Assembly (NCBI GenBank): GCA_025357995.1 | Contig: JANYLF010000244.1 | Span: 1-8,672, forward strand | Source: Acidimicrobiia bacterium | GTDB lineage: Bacteria; Actinomycetota; Acidimicrobiia; IMCC26256; JAENVU01 | DNA: 8,672 nucleotides | Direction: 5' to 3' | Part shown: piece by piece, positions 1 through 7,090 of the stretch | Layout: each line of letters starts with the position of its first letter | Position numbering within the stretch: the first letter of the stretch is position 1 | Program-made: the position numbers and the translations under genes | Notes under the pieces: model-generated | Databases searched by the model: none | Seen by the model: only the letters and a program-made list of their open reading frames with translations | Told to the model about the DNA's origin: nothing

Positions 1-2237
1 CACGCTCGACGCAGCGTGGCGCGATTCGCCACGATCAAGACACCGTCGAAACCCTCATCGGCACCGGCGGTCACGTCAGTGCCCGCGCCCACACGCTGCC
101 GATCGTGGTCGCAACGGTCGACGCCGCGGCCTTGGACCGACTCGCGACATCGCCCAATGTCGTCAGTGTCACCGCCGACGATCCCGTCCCCGCCGCACTC
201 GTCAACAGTGGGCCCGTCGTCGGAGTTCCGGCGAGTCAGGACGCTGGGTACACCGGCCGCGGGATCGCAGTCGCGATCCTCGACACCGGCGTGGACTCCG
301 CGCACCCGTTCCTCGGCAATCGAGTCGTCGACGAGTCGTGTTTCTCCGCGGTCGGAAGTTGTCCGAATGGCACCTCGACCCAGAGCGGGCCCGGATCCGC
401 CGCGCCGTGCACCTACGCGCCGAGCGGGTGTCGTCATGGAACGCACGTCGCGGGCATCGCCGCCGGAAGCGCACTCGATGCCACCGGCATGGCACCACGC
501 GCATCGATCATCGCGGTGCAGGTCTTCTCCCGTATCGACAATCCCACGTTCTGCACACGCGGCGAGAATCCCTGCCCCCTCACGTTCCCGTCGGATTGGA
601 TCCTCGGGTTGGAGCACGTCTATGAGCTGCGCGACACCTACAAGATCGCGGCCGCGAACATGAGCATCGGTGGGATCACGTTCCAGTCCGCGTGCGACGG
701 CGACCCCGTGAAGCCGGCCATCGATCAGCTCCGCGCCGTCGGGATCGCCACCGTCGTCGCCGCCGGCAACGAGGGCCTCACCGACTCCATCGACTATCCC
801 GCGTGCATCTCCAGCTCCGTGTCGGTCGGTGCCACCGACGACGCCGACAACATCGCGAGCTTCTCGAATAGTCACCCGCAAATCAACCTCTTCGCACCCG
901 GTGTGAACGTCCGCTCATCGGTGCCCGGCGGTGGCTTCGCCTTCTTCAACGGAACGTCGATGGCCACGCCGCACGTGACCGGCGCGTTCGCGTTGGCGAA
1001 GGAGCAGAACCCGAACGCCACCGTCGACGACATCGTGGCCCGCATGAAGTCGACCGGACGGGTCATCCACGACGCCCGCAACGGAGTCGACACTCCCCGC
1101 CTCTGCACGTCGGGTGCGCTCGGTTTCGACCGATGTCCCAACCACAATGCGAGCCGGCGTCCGTCGATCAGCGCCAACGGCCAGTCGGTCGCGTTCGAAT
1201 CCGATGCGCCGCTGGTGGTCGGCGACACCAATGGTGTGACCGACGTGTACCTGCGCAGCATCGGCGCGGGCACCACCACGCGCGTGAGCGTCACGAGCGG
1301 CGGGTTGCAAGGCTCCTTGGCGTCGACGCATCCTGCGATCTCGGGCGCAGGCACCCGCATCGCGTTCGACTCGCTCGCGCCCGACCTCGTGGGCGGAGAT
1401 ACGAACGGCGCGAGCGACGTGTTCGTGCGCGATCTGAGCGGAGGCATTACGGCACTCATCAGCGCGGCGAACGGTGGCGCACAAGGTCCTGGTCCGTCGC
1501 GCGATGCGGCCATCTCGACCGACGGCACGATCGTCGCGTACGCCACGAACAACGCGTTCGTGCCGGCCGACACCAACGCCGCGACCGACGTGTACATCGG
1601 AGATCTCTTGAACGGCACCACGACGCTGGCCAGCCTCGCCACCGATGGTTCGATCGCCAACGGCGCGAGCCGCCGTCCGTCCCTCGATACGACCGGACGC
1701 TTCGTCGGATTCCAATCCGACGCGACCAATCTCGCGGGCGACACGAATCAGCAGACCGACGCATTCGTGCGCGACCGCGCGAGCGTGCTCACCCAACGCG
1801 TGTCCACCTCGTTCTTCGGCGGCCAGGCCGGTTCGTGGACCGAGGGTGCCGTGATCGCGTCTACCGGCGGGATTGTGGCAATGGACTCGGCGGCCACCGA
1901 CCTCATCGACCAGCCCGATACCAATGGTGCGATCGATGTGTATCGCCGAGCACTCATCACACCGCAGGTGAGCGGCTTCATCGCCGGGCCGATCGCCCGC
2001 GGCGCCACGGGGCCGTTCACCCTCAGCGGCCGCGGCATTCTCGGTCCCGTGCTCCTCACGAGCAGCGCCGGGGTCACGATCAACGTCACCACCGTCACGG
2101 CCACCCAGATCACGGGCACCATCACCGTTGGTGCATCGGTTGGCGTCGGTCAGCACAACGTGAATGTCGTGAATCTGAGCTCCGTCCCCGGATTCTTCAG
2201 TGCCACGCTGTGTGCGGGGTGTCTCAACGTGGTGTAG
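1..2237 (+). CDS. Secreted S8 (subtilisin-like) serine protease with propeller repeats, 5'-truncated
   Basis: The frame (first whole codon at 3) is open to the left edge, so the true start and signal peptide lie outside the window. The first ~65 visible residues end in 'LATSPNVVSVTADDPV', which looks like the tail of an inhibitor-I9 propeptide. The GTG/ATG-like start near 105 is therefore internal. Counting from the codon at 105, the protease set is complete: Asp60 (ILDTGVD), His111 (HGTHVAG), Asn222 (AAGNEG, oxyanion hole) and Ser285 (GTSMATPH, codon 957-959). A Cys-rich insert (C79, C86, C102, C109) sits between Asp and His, and further pairs (C150/C157, C334/C344, C703/C706) suggest disulfides in an exported enzyme. 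Residues ~348-615 are five propeller-type repeats. Residues ~620-710 form a beta-rich, Thr/Val-rich Ig-like module ending 'CAGCLNVV'. The likely role is extracellular or wall-associated proteolysis, with the repeats used for binding or stability. The family call is firm; substrate and localisation are inferred. Confidence 0.93.
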   Translation, partial: RSTQRGAIRHDQDTVETLIGTGGHVSARAHTLPIVVATVDAAALDRLATSPNVVSVTADDPVPAALVNSGPVVGVPASQDAGYTGRGIAVAILDTGVDSAHPFLGNRVVDESCFSAVGSCPNGTSTQSGPGSAAPCTYAPSGCRHGTHVAGIAAGSALDATGMAPRASIIAVQVFSRIDNPTFCTRGENPCPLTFPSDWILGLEHVYELRDTYKIAAANMSIGGITFQSACDGDPVKPAIDQLRAVGIATVVAAGNEGLTDSIDYPACISSSVSVGATDDADNIASFSNSHPQINLFAPGVNVRSSVPGGGFAFFNGTSMATPHVTGAFALAKEQNPNATVDDIVARMKSTGRVIHDARNGVDTPRLCTSGALGFDRCPNHNASRRPSISANGQSVAFESDAPLVVGDTNGVTDVYLRSIGAGTTTRVSVTSGGLQGSLASTHPAISGAGTRIAFDSLAPDLVGGDTNGASDVFVRDLSGGITALISAANGGAQGPGPSRDAAISTDGTIVAYATNNAFVPADTNAATDVYIGDLLNGTTTLASLATDGSIANGASRRPSLDTTGRFVGFQSDATNLAGDTNQQTDAFVRDRASVLTQRVSTSFFGGQAGSWTEGAVIASTGGIVAMDSAATDLIDQPDTNGAIDVYRRALITPQVSGFIAGPIARGATGPFTLSGRGILGPVLLTSSAGVTINVTTVTATQITGTITVGASVGVGQHNVNVVNLSSVPGFFSATLCAGCLNVV
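1146..1949 (+). repeat. Five tandem ~57-residue propeller-like repeats inside the subtilase
   Basis: Five protein repeats follow the protease domain. Each begins with a strand such as 'RRPSISANG', 'THPAISGAG' or 'RRPSLDTTG', then a hydrophobic strand ('VAFES', 'IAFDS', 'VAYAT', 'VGFQS', 'VAMDS'), then the signature D-T-N-x-x-x-D-V-[FY]. Signature aspartates are at residues 374, 432, 489, 546 and 605 (numbered from the codon at 105), a spacing of 57-59. The pattern resembles WD40-like/TolB (PD40) beta-propeller blades often found in secreted actinobacterial proteins. The D-x-N-x-x-x-D core resembles a calcium-binding loop, which is inference. The DNA copies have diverged (no long identical stretches), so this is an old protein-level duplication, not a recent DNA repeat. 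The fifth copy is weakest at its end ('DVYRRA' in place of 'DVFVRD'). Confidence 0.8.
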
Positions 2238-2315
2238 CCGGGTCACGAACCGGCCAGAGGGATCGCTTCCAGGGCTACGATCTGACACGCACGTCAGGTT
2301 TCCGGGGGGTCACCC
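2238..2315 (+). promoter_or_regulatory. Intergenic region upstream of hyuB with hairpin and strong Shine-Dalgarno
   Basis: These 78 bases separate the protease stop from the hyuB ATG. CTGAC (2282-2286) and GTCAG (2293-2297) form a 5-bp perfect stem around a 6-nt loop. It extends to about 8 pairs (2279-2300) if two G-T wobbles are allowed. A run of six G (2304-2309) lies 6 nt before the ATG at 2316 and is a good ribosome-binding site. TACGAT (2276-2281) could be a -10 box, but no convincing -35 lies 17 bases upstream. The hairpin could end protease transcription, although no T-tract follows, or act in the hyuB leader. A new transcription unit starting here is plausible but unproven. Confidence 0.35.
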
Positions 2316-4139
2316 ATGACAAACGTCGATCTCATGGCACTGGCGGCCAGCCGCGGCCGCCTCAGCGCCGTTCCCACGGTGGATCAGGTCACCGCCGAGG
2401 TCGTGCGCGGGGCCATGGAGACCATCTGCTTCGAGATGGCCACCTACGTCTCGCGTACCGCGACGACGCCGATCCTCAACCAGTCGAACGAACGCAACGC
2501 GACGATTCTCGACGCACAGGGACGCCTCGCCGCGCTCTCCGTGGGAATCCCGCAGTTCATGCTCACCTCCACCTTGCCGGTGCGCTTCGCGCTCGACTAC
2601 CTCGGCGTGGAGGAGTTCCGCGAGGGCGATGTGTTCGTGGCCAACGATCCGTATCACGGCGGCGGCCACCTCCCCGACTACAACGTGTTCGCGCCGGTCT
2701 ATGCCGACGATCCCGCGCACCCCGGTACCCGCCGCATGGTGTTGATCGCGAGTATCCAGTGTCATCACGGCGACACCGGCGGCGGCGTGCCCGGCGGCTA
2801 CAACGTGACCGCGAACGACATCTGGGGTGAAGGTGTCCGTTGGCCGGTCCTCAAGGTCATCGATCGCGGCGTCGAGCGTCGTGACGTGCTGCTCGCCTTG
2901 CAGACCAACAACCGTATCCCTTCCTACATCGGCGACATCCGCGCGCAGATGGGTGCGGCACAGCTCGCGGTGCGGCGTCTCGGTGAGATCCTCGAGACCT
3001 ATGGCACCGACACCGTCGAAGAGTCGGTCGACTTCATGATCGATTACGCGGCGCGACGCTTCCGGGAAGAGGTCGCCGCGTGGCCCGACGGCGTGTACGA
3101 AGCCGACGCGTACGTCGATCACGACCCACTTGGCAACCCCGACATCCATCTCCACGCGAAGATCACCGTCGCGGGTGACCAGCTGACCATCGACTACACC
3201 GGCTCGGACACGCGTACCGAGATCCAGGCGTGGTCCACGTTCGGCAACACACGCGGCTACACGGTCGGCCAGATCGCGTCGATGATGGATCCCGAGATCC
3301 CGAAGAACGAAGGCTTCTTCGATCAGATCCGGTTGGTCGTTCCGTCCGGATGTGTCCTGAACCCGTTGCCCGGTCGGCCCGTGAGCGCCGGCACCCACCA
3401 TCCGGGCGCGGATGTGGGCGAGGTGATCGCGGTCGCGTTGCAGCACGTGCTGCCCGACAAGGCCGTGCCCCAGACGTACAAGACCGGCATCCCCACGATT
3501 ATCGTCGGCATCGATCCCGTCACCGGCCAGTCGTTCACCGACCATTCGGCCGAGGTATACGCGGGGTGGTGCAACGCGGCCAAGGGCATGGACGCGTGGG
3601 GCGCGCAGAACGCGAGCTTCGGCAACCTCTGGAAGGCGACGGCCGAAATCAACGAAAGTCTGTACCCACACGTGCAGTGGAGTCGCGACTACCGCACCGA
3701 CTCCGGCGGTCCGGGTCAGTGGCGCGGTTTGTGCGGGAGCCACTACGAGAAAGAGGTGCGGGTCGACGCCAAGGTCTACACGTACGTGGTGGGGATGAAG
3801 TACCCGATGCCGGGGATCTGCGGCGGCAAACCGGGCGAGCCGAACCGCATGGTGATTCGGTACGGCTCGGACGACCCGTTCACGGTCAAGCACACCGCCG
3901 ATTGGGTTCCGATCGCGGCGGGCGAGCGCATCATGTACGACTACGGCGGCGGCGGCGGTTGGGGCAATCCTCTCGACCGCGACCCCCAAGCCGTCCTCGA
4001 CGATGTGCTCGACGAGTACGTGAGCGTCACCGGAGCCGAGCGCGACTACGGCGTGGTGTTCACCGGCACGTTGGAAGATCTCACGCTCGCGGTCGACGCG
4101 GCCCGCACCGACGCGCAGCGTTGCGCACGGCGCGTGTGA
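2316..4139 (+). CDS. hyuB: Hydantoinase B / oxoprolinase family subunit
   Basis: The product is 607 residues, full length for the HyuB family. Family landmarks occur in order: 'QSNERNATILDAQGRL' (56-71), 'GDVFVANDPYHGGGHLPD' (104-121, the conserved His/Asp-rich segment probably involved in metal binding), 'SAGTHHPGAD' (357-366), 'YRTDSGGPGQWRG' (459-471), 'VGMKYPMPG' (492-500) and the Gly-rich C-terminal 'GGGGGWGNPLDRDP' (544-557) followed by 'VSVTGAERDYGVV'. Both ends look complete. The ATG at 2316 is preceded by a G-rich Shine-Dalgarno. HyuB proteins pair with HyuA to hydrolyse cyclic amides (N-methylhydantoin, 5-oxoproline) with ATP, or to carboxylate ketones in the acetone/acetophenone carboxylase branch. 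Its stop (4137-4139) is 7 nt before hyuA. The order here is B then A. The substrate cannot be assigned. There is no signal peptide or membrane segment, so it is cytoplasmic. Confidence 0.93.
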   Translation: MTNVDLMALAASRGRLSAVPTVDQVTAEVVRGAMETICFEMATYVSRTATTPILNQSNERNATILDAQGRLAALSVGIPQFMLTSTLPVRFALDYLGVEEFREGDVFVANDPYHGGGHLPDYNVFAPVYADDPAHPGTRRMVLIASIQCHHGDTGGGVPGGYNVTANDIWGEGVRWPVLKVIDRGVERRDVLLALQTNNRIPSYIGDIRAQMGAAQLAVRRLGEILETYGTDTVEESVDFMIDYAARRFREEVAAWPDGVYEADAYVDHDPLGNPDIHLHAKITVAGDQLTIDYTGSDTRTEIQAWSTFGNTRGYTVGQIASMMDPEIPKNEGFFDQIRLVVPSGCVLNPLPGRPVSAGTHHPGADVGEVIAVALQHVLPDKAVPQTYKTGIPTIIVGIDPVTGQSFTDHSAEVYAGWCNAAKGMDAWGAQNASFGNLWKATAEINESLYPHVQWSRDYRTDSGGPGQWRGLCGSHYEKEVRVDAKVYTYVVGMKYPMPGICGGKPGEPNRMVIRYGSDDPFTVKHTADWVPIAAGERIMYDYGGGGGWGNPLDRDPQAVLDDVLDEYVSVTGAERDYGVVFTGTLEDLTLAVDAARTDAQRCARRV

Positions 4140-4146
4140 GGCGTCC

Positions 4147-6198
4147 ATGACGTACCGCGTCGGCGTCGACGTCGGCGGCACCTTCACCGATCTGATCTGT
4201 GTCTCGGATGACGGTGAAGTCTTCCTCGACAAGACCCCAACCACGATCGATGACCAATCGCGCGGCGTGATGACCGGCATCGTGCAACTCGCAGATCATT
4301 TCGGTCGTTCACTCACGGAGTTCTGTGCCGAGCTCGAGATCGTCGTGCACGGCACGACGACGGCCGACAACACGATGATCGAGATGACCGGTGCGCGGAC
4401 CGGGCTGCTCGTCACCGAGGGGCATCGCGACGAGATCGAGATGCGCCGCGTGCACAAAGAGCGAATCTGGGATCCGTCGTACCCCGCACCCCCCGCCATT
4501 GCCCGGCGCCGGGCCCGCATTGCGATCGCGGAGCGCATGAGTCACACCGGCGATGTGTTGCTCCCCATGAACGAAGCCGCCGTGCGCGCCGGGGTGCAAC
4601 GGTTACGCAAGCTCGATGTGCAGTCGATCGCGATCATGTTCCTCTTCTCGTTCGTGAACCCGGCCCATGAGCTGCGGGCCGCCGAAATCGTGCGCGAAGA
4701 GTTCCCCGACGTGGACCACCTCTCGATGTCGCACGAGGTGATGGCGCGCGGACCCGAGTTCGAGCGCGTGTCGACCACGTTGGTGAACGCGTATGTCGCG
4801 CCGAAGATCTCCCGATACATCGACAGCCTGGAGGCGCAACTTCGTGAGGCGGGTTATGGCGGCCAGCTCCTCATCATGCAGTCGACCGGTGGCGTGATGC
4901 CTCCCGACTACGTCTCTCGCCGCGCGGTCACCTTGCTCGCGAGCGGGCCCGCCGGTGGTGTGATGGGCTCCGCGCTCGCGGCAGGCCGCGCCGGCGTCGA
5001 CGACTTCATCGCGGTCGACATGGGCGGGACGAGCTTCGATCTCTGCCTCGTGCGCGGCGGCCGACCGGAGATCAAGACCGATTGGAACTGGCGCTACCGC
5101 TATTACATCGGACTGCCGATGGTCGACGTGCAGAGCGTGGGCGCCGGCGGCGGGTCGATCGCCCGGGTCCGCCAAGGCGCGCTGCTCGTCGGCCCGGAGT
5201 CGGCCGGATCGAGCCCGGGTCCGGCCTGTTACGGGCGTGGCGGCCAAGAGCCGACGGTCACCGACGCCGATGCCGTCCTCGGATATCTGCCTCCCGAAGG
5301 CTTCGCGGGTGGCCGCATGCAACTCGATGTCGACGCGGCGCGTGCGGCGATCGCGCGCGACGTCGCGGAACCGAACGGCACCGATGTGACCGAAGCCGCG
5401 TGGGGTATCGAACGGATCGTCAACGCCAACATGGCGAACGCGACGCGCCGAGTCCTTGCATCGCACGGTGCCGACCCGCGCCCGCTCGCGCTCATCGCGT
5501 ACGGCGGCAACGGCCCCGTCCACGCGTGGGCCATCGCGAGCGAACTCGGCGTCGGTCGCATCCTCATCCCCAAGGCCGCGCCGGCGTTCTCCGCGTTGGG
5601 TGTGCTCGTTGCCGATTCGCTCGTCGACCTCGTGCGCTCCTACGTGACTCCGCTCGCCCAGGTCGACCTCGTCCGCCTCCGTCGGTTGATGGACGACGTC
5701 ACGGACGAAGCCGTCAAGGAGCTCGAACCAACGGGCCTCGGTGCGACCACGACCGAGCACTTCGTGCAGATGTGTTACCCGGGCCAGAACTTCGACATGA
5801 GCGTGGCGACCTCGCCCGACGTGGCCGAGGACGATCTCATCGGCCTGTCCGAGCGGTTCCACGCGCAGCACGAACGTGACCGCGGATTCAGCTTCCGGAA
5901 CCAGCCACCGCTGATTCGTGGCGTCCGCCTGGTGGCACGGGCCACCACGCCGAAGCCCGCGCAGTTCGCAGTGCTCGGCACCGTCACCGACGCGAGCGCC
6001 GCGCGTATCGGCACACGAGACGCGTACTTTGGCGTCGAGTTCGTGAGCACACCCGTCTACGACGGTGTGCAGCTCGCTCCAGGGATCGACATCGCCGGGC
6101 CCGCGCTCGTGCAGGAACCCTTCACCGTCGTGGTGGTACCGCCCGGTGCCAGACTCACCCTCGACCCCACCGGGAACTACGAACTGTTCCTGAACTGA
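4147..6198 (+). CDS. hyuA: Hydantoinase A / oxoprolinase family ATP-dependent subunit
   Basis: The product is 683 residues, the usual length for HyuA. The N-terminal Hydant_A_N domain (about 3-185) opens with 'VGVDVGGTFTD' (5-15), the phosphate-binding loop of the ASKHA ATPase fold, followed by 'VHGTTTADN' (67-75). The central hydantoinase A domain (about 205-495) has 'LLASGPAGGVMGS' (263-275), the second phosphate loop 'DMGGTSFD' (291-298), 'VGAGGGSI' (331-338), 'SPGPACYGRGG' (356-366), 'TVTDAD' (370-375) and 'AYGGNGPVHA' (451-460). The C-terminal domain ends with 'PGIDIAGPALVQEP'. The subunit should phosphorylate the substrate for HyuB to process. The start is supported by GAGG (4138-4141), which overlaps the hyuB stop codon and sits 5 nt before ATG, so translation is probably coupled. 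Leu153 uses TTA, a rare codon at this GC content. The family call is secure; the exact substrate is unknown. Confidence 0.94.
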   Translation: MTYRVGVDVGGTFTDLICVSDDGEVFLDKTPTTIDDQSRGVMTGIVQLADHFGRSLTEFCAELEIVVHGTTTADNTMIEMTGARTGLLVTEGHRDEIEMRRVHKERIWDPSYPAPPAIARRRARIAIAERMSHTGDVLLPMNEAAVRAGVQRLRKLDVQSIAIMFLFSFVNPAHELRAAEIVREEFPDVDHLSMSHEVMARGPEFERVSTTLVNAYVAPKISRYIDSLEAQLREAGYGGQLLIMQSTGGVMPPDYVSRRAVTLLASGPAGGVMGSALAAGRAGVDDFIAVDMGGTSFDLCLVRGGRPEIKTDWNWRYRYYIGLPMVDVQSVGAGGGSIARVRQGALLVGPESAGSSPGPACYGRGGQEPTVTDADAVLGYLPPEGFAGGRMQLDVDAARAAIARDVAEPNGTDVTEAAWGIERIVNANMANATRRVLASHGADPRPLALIAYGGNGPVHAWAIASELGVGRILIPKAAPAFSALGVLVADSLVDLVRSYVTPLAQVDLVRLRRLMDDVTDEAVKELEPTGLGATTTEHFVQMCYPGQNFDMSVATSPDVAEDDLIGLSERFHAQHERDRGFSFRNQPPLIRGVRLVARATTPKPAQFAVLGTVTDASAARIGTRDAYFGVEFVSTPVYDGVQLAPGIDIAGPALVQEPFTVVVVPPGARLTLDPTGNYELFLN

Positions 6199-6219
6199 CG
6201 ACACAGAGGCAGGCCAGGT

Positions 6220-6906
6220 ATGTCGGCGTTACAGATCACCTCGATCATCGGTATACCGCTCGCGGTGTTGTTCGTGACCGTCGTGCTGTTGGCATTCGCG
6301 CGACCCGATCGCGACGAGGACAACGGCGTATACGCGGCGTACCTCGCCGTAGCATCAATTTTCTCGCTCTACCTCGGGCTCCTCGCGCTATCGGCACTCG
6401 GAGAGACGATCACTCAGTACCTCGTCGTCGGTACGGATCCGTCGAACAGTGATGTCGCGAACCCGGTCGCGGGCCGCGCGGCCCTGAACCTCGTGGTGGG
6501 GGCAAACGGAGCCGAGTCCATCGCCGCGTACGCGACCCTCACAGGGCTTATGGGCATCGCGTACGCGTACCACGCACGGCGGCGCTCCGAACTCGGTACA
6601 TCCGAGAGGGCGAGCCCGACCGTCGGCAACGTCGACCGGGCGTATCGTGCCGGCGTCTGTTTCGCCATGCTCTCGCTCATCGGGGTAGGCGCATTGATCG
6701 CCGGAGCCTCGGGATACGACTTCTTCTCGCAACCGGTCGGATCGACGGATCAGGTTCGGGACTATTCCATGGGGTCGTTCGTGACCTACGGCGCGCTCAT
6801 CCTTGTCGCCGGCGCGATATTCCGCCTGAACGTGTGGGGAATCCGCGGCGGAGATACGACGGACGACGAAGAACCCGAGCCCGCCGACGTCGAGAACGTG
6901 CGGTGA
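6220..6906 (+). CDS. Hypothetical five-helix integral membrane protein in the hyuBA operon
   Basis: The 228-residue product matches no family I recognise. It has five hydrophobic spans at about 6-27, 37-61, 99-118, 143-164 and 186-204. A ~35-residue polar/small-residue segment lies between spans 2 and 3 (about 62-98), a basic loop with 'HARRRSE' follows span 3, and the tail is strongly acidic ('DTTDDEEPEPADVENVR', 212-228). The positive residues after spans 3 and 5 suggest those loops face the cytoplasm. ATG at 6220 follows 'AGGCCAGG' (6211-6218) and lies 21 nt after the hyuA stop, so it is probably cotranscribed. It might serve uptake or sensing for the hyuBA substrate, but it does not resemble a known permease and this is speculation. 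Codons TTA, ATA, CTA, TCA and ATT cluster in its first 50 codons, unlike the flanking genes. Confidence 0.75.
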   Translation: MSALQITSIIGIPLAVLFVTVVLLAFARPDRDEDNGVYAAYLAVASIFSLYLGLLALSALGETITQYLVVGTDPSNSDVANPVAGRAALNLVVGANGAESIAAYATLTGLMGIAYAYHARRRSELGTSERASPTVGNVDRAYRAGVCFAMLSLIGVGALIAGASGYDFFSQPVGSTDQVRDYSMGSFVTYGALILVAGAIFRLNVWGIRGGDTTDDEEPEPADVENVR

Positions 6907-6907
6907 C

Positions 6908-7090
6908 TCAGGCTGCGGTGTCGGACCACGGCACGGCGTGGTCGACGAGCACGGTGCAGTGGTAGCGGCGTTCCGCGATCTTGCGCGCTTCGACTTCGGC
7001 CGCGAGGGGGTCGGCCGCGTCGACGAGCACCATCGTGATGCCGTTACCTTCGCTCCGGTCGAGCGTTTGGATTGTCACTCCGTAGGTCAT
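6908..7090 (-). CDS. Small hypothetical protein, 60 residues
   Basis: The frame reads MTYGVTIQTLDRSEG... and ends ...HAVPWSDTAA before TGA (complement of 6908-6910). The ATG at 7090 is chosen because GGAGG (complement of 7099-7103) lies exactly 8 nt upstream. Longer starts (7108, 7165, 7183) lack a good ribosome-binding site, and the longest would overlap the divergent gene. The product looks like a compact beta-beta-alpha-beta fold: strand 'GVTIQTL', strand 'ITMVLVDA', helix 'PLAAEVEARKIAERR', strand 'HCTVLVDH'. There is one Cys, and no signal or membrane segment. Third codon positions are nearly all G/C, as in true genes of this genome, whereas the opposite-strand frame is His-rich and implausible. 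I recognise no family. It converges on the membrane-protein gene with one base between stops and diverges from the Gluconate_2-dh3 gene. Confidence 0.65.
   Translation of the reverse strand: MTYGVTIQTLDRSEGNGITMVLVDAADPLAAEVEARKIAERRYHCTVLVDHAVPWSDTAA
6924..6943 (+). terminator. Candidate hairpin terminator at the convergent junction
   Basis: GACCACG (6924-6930) and CGTGGTC (6937-6943) make a perfect 7-bp stem around the 6-nt loop GCACGG. It begins 18 nt after the stop of the membrane-protein gene, the expected place for a terminator of the hyuB-hyuA-membrane operon. It lies inside the antisense of the last codons of the convergent 60-residue gene, so the same bases encode part of its C-terminus ('VDHAVPW'). 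No T-tract follows. Intrinsic terminators without U-tracts have been proposed in actinobacteria, but a chance palindrome in GC-rich coding DNA is also possible. Confidence 0.3.

Noticed and set aside
2239..2254. CCGG...CCGG inverted repeat right after the subtilase stop as a terminator
   Set aside because: Only four perfect pairs flank a mismatch, with no T-tract, which is too weak to call.
915..2288. 457-codon minus-strand open frame opposite the subtilase repeats
   Set aside because: Its apparent repeats (RRVHCH, GRIGLESD and similar) merely mirror the repeats of the subtilase coding strand.
1133..2830. 565-codon plus-strand frame running across the subtilase end and hyuB start
   Set aside because: It is extremely Arg/His-rich low-complexity sequence, out of frame with both well-supported genes.
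2310..4280. 656-codon open frame on the minus strand opposite hyuB
   Set aside because: It is a GC-rich antisense shadow of hyuB, rich in His/Arg/Asp/Val with no domain pattern. The plus strand has unmistakable HyuB motifs throughout.
2316..6198. Assignment as acetone or acetophenone carboxylase
   Set aside because: Those enzymes need further subunits (for example a small gamma subunit) that are absent here, and the HyuB length fits the hydantoinase/oxoprolinase branch. The substrate is left open.
4603..6204. 533-codon minus-strand open frame opposite hyuA
   Set aside because: It is an antisense shadow, His/Arg-rich and without motifs, while HyuA motifs run along the whole plus strand.
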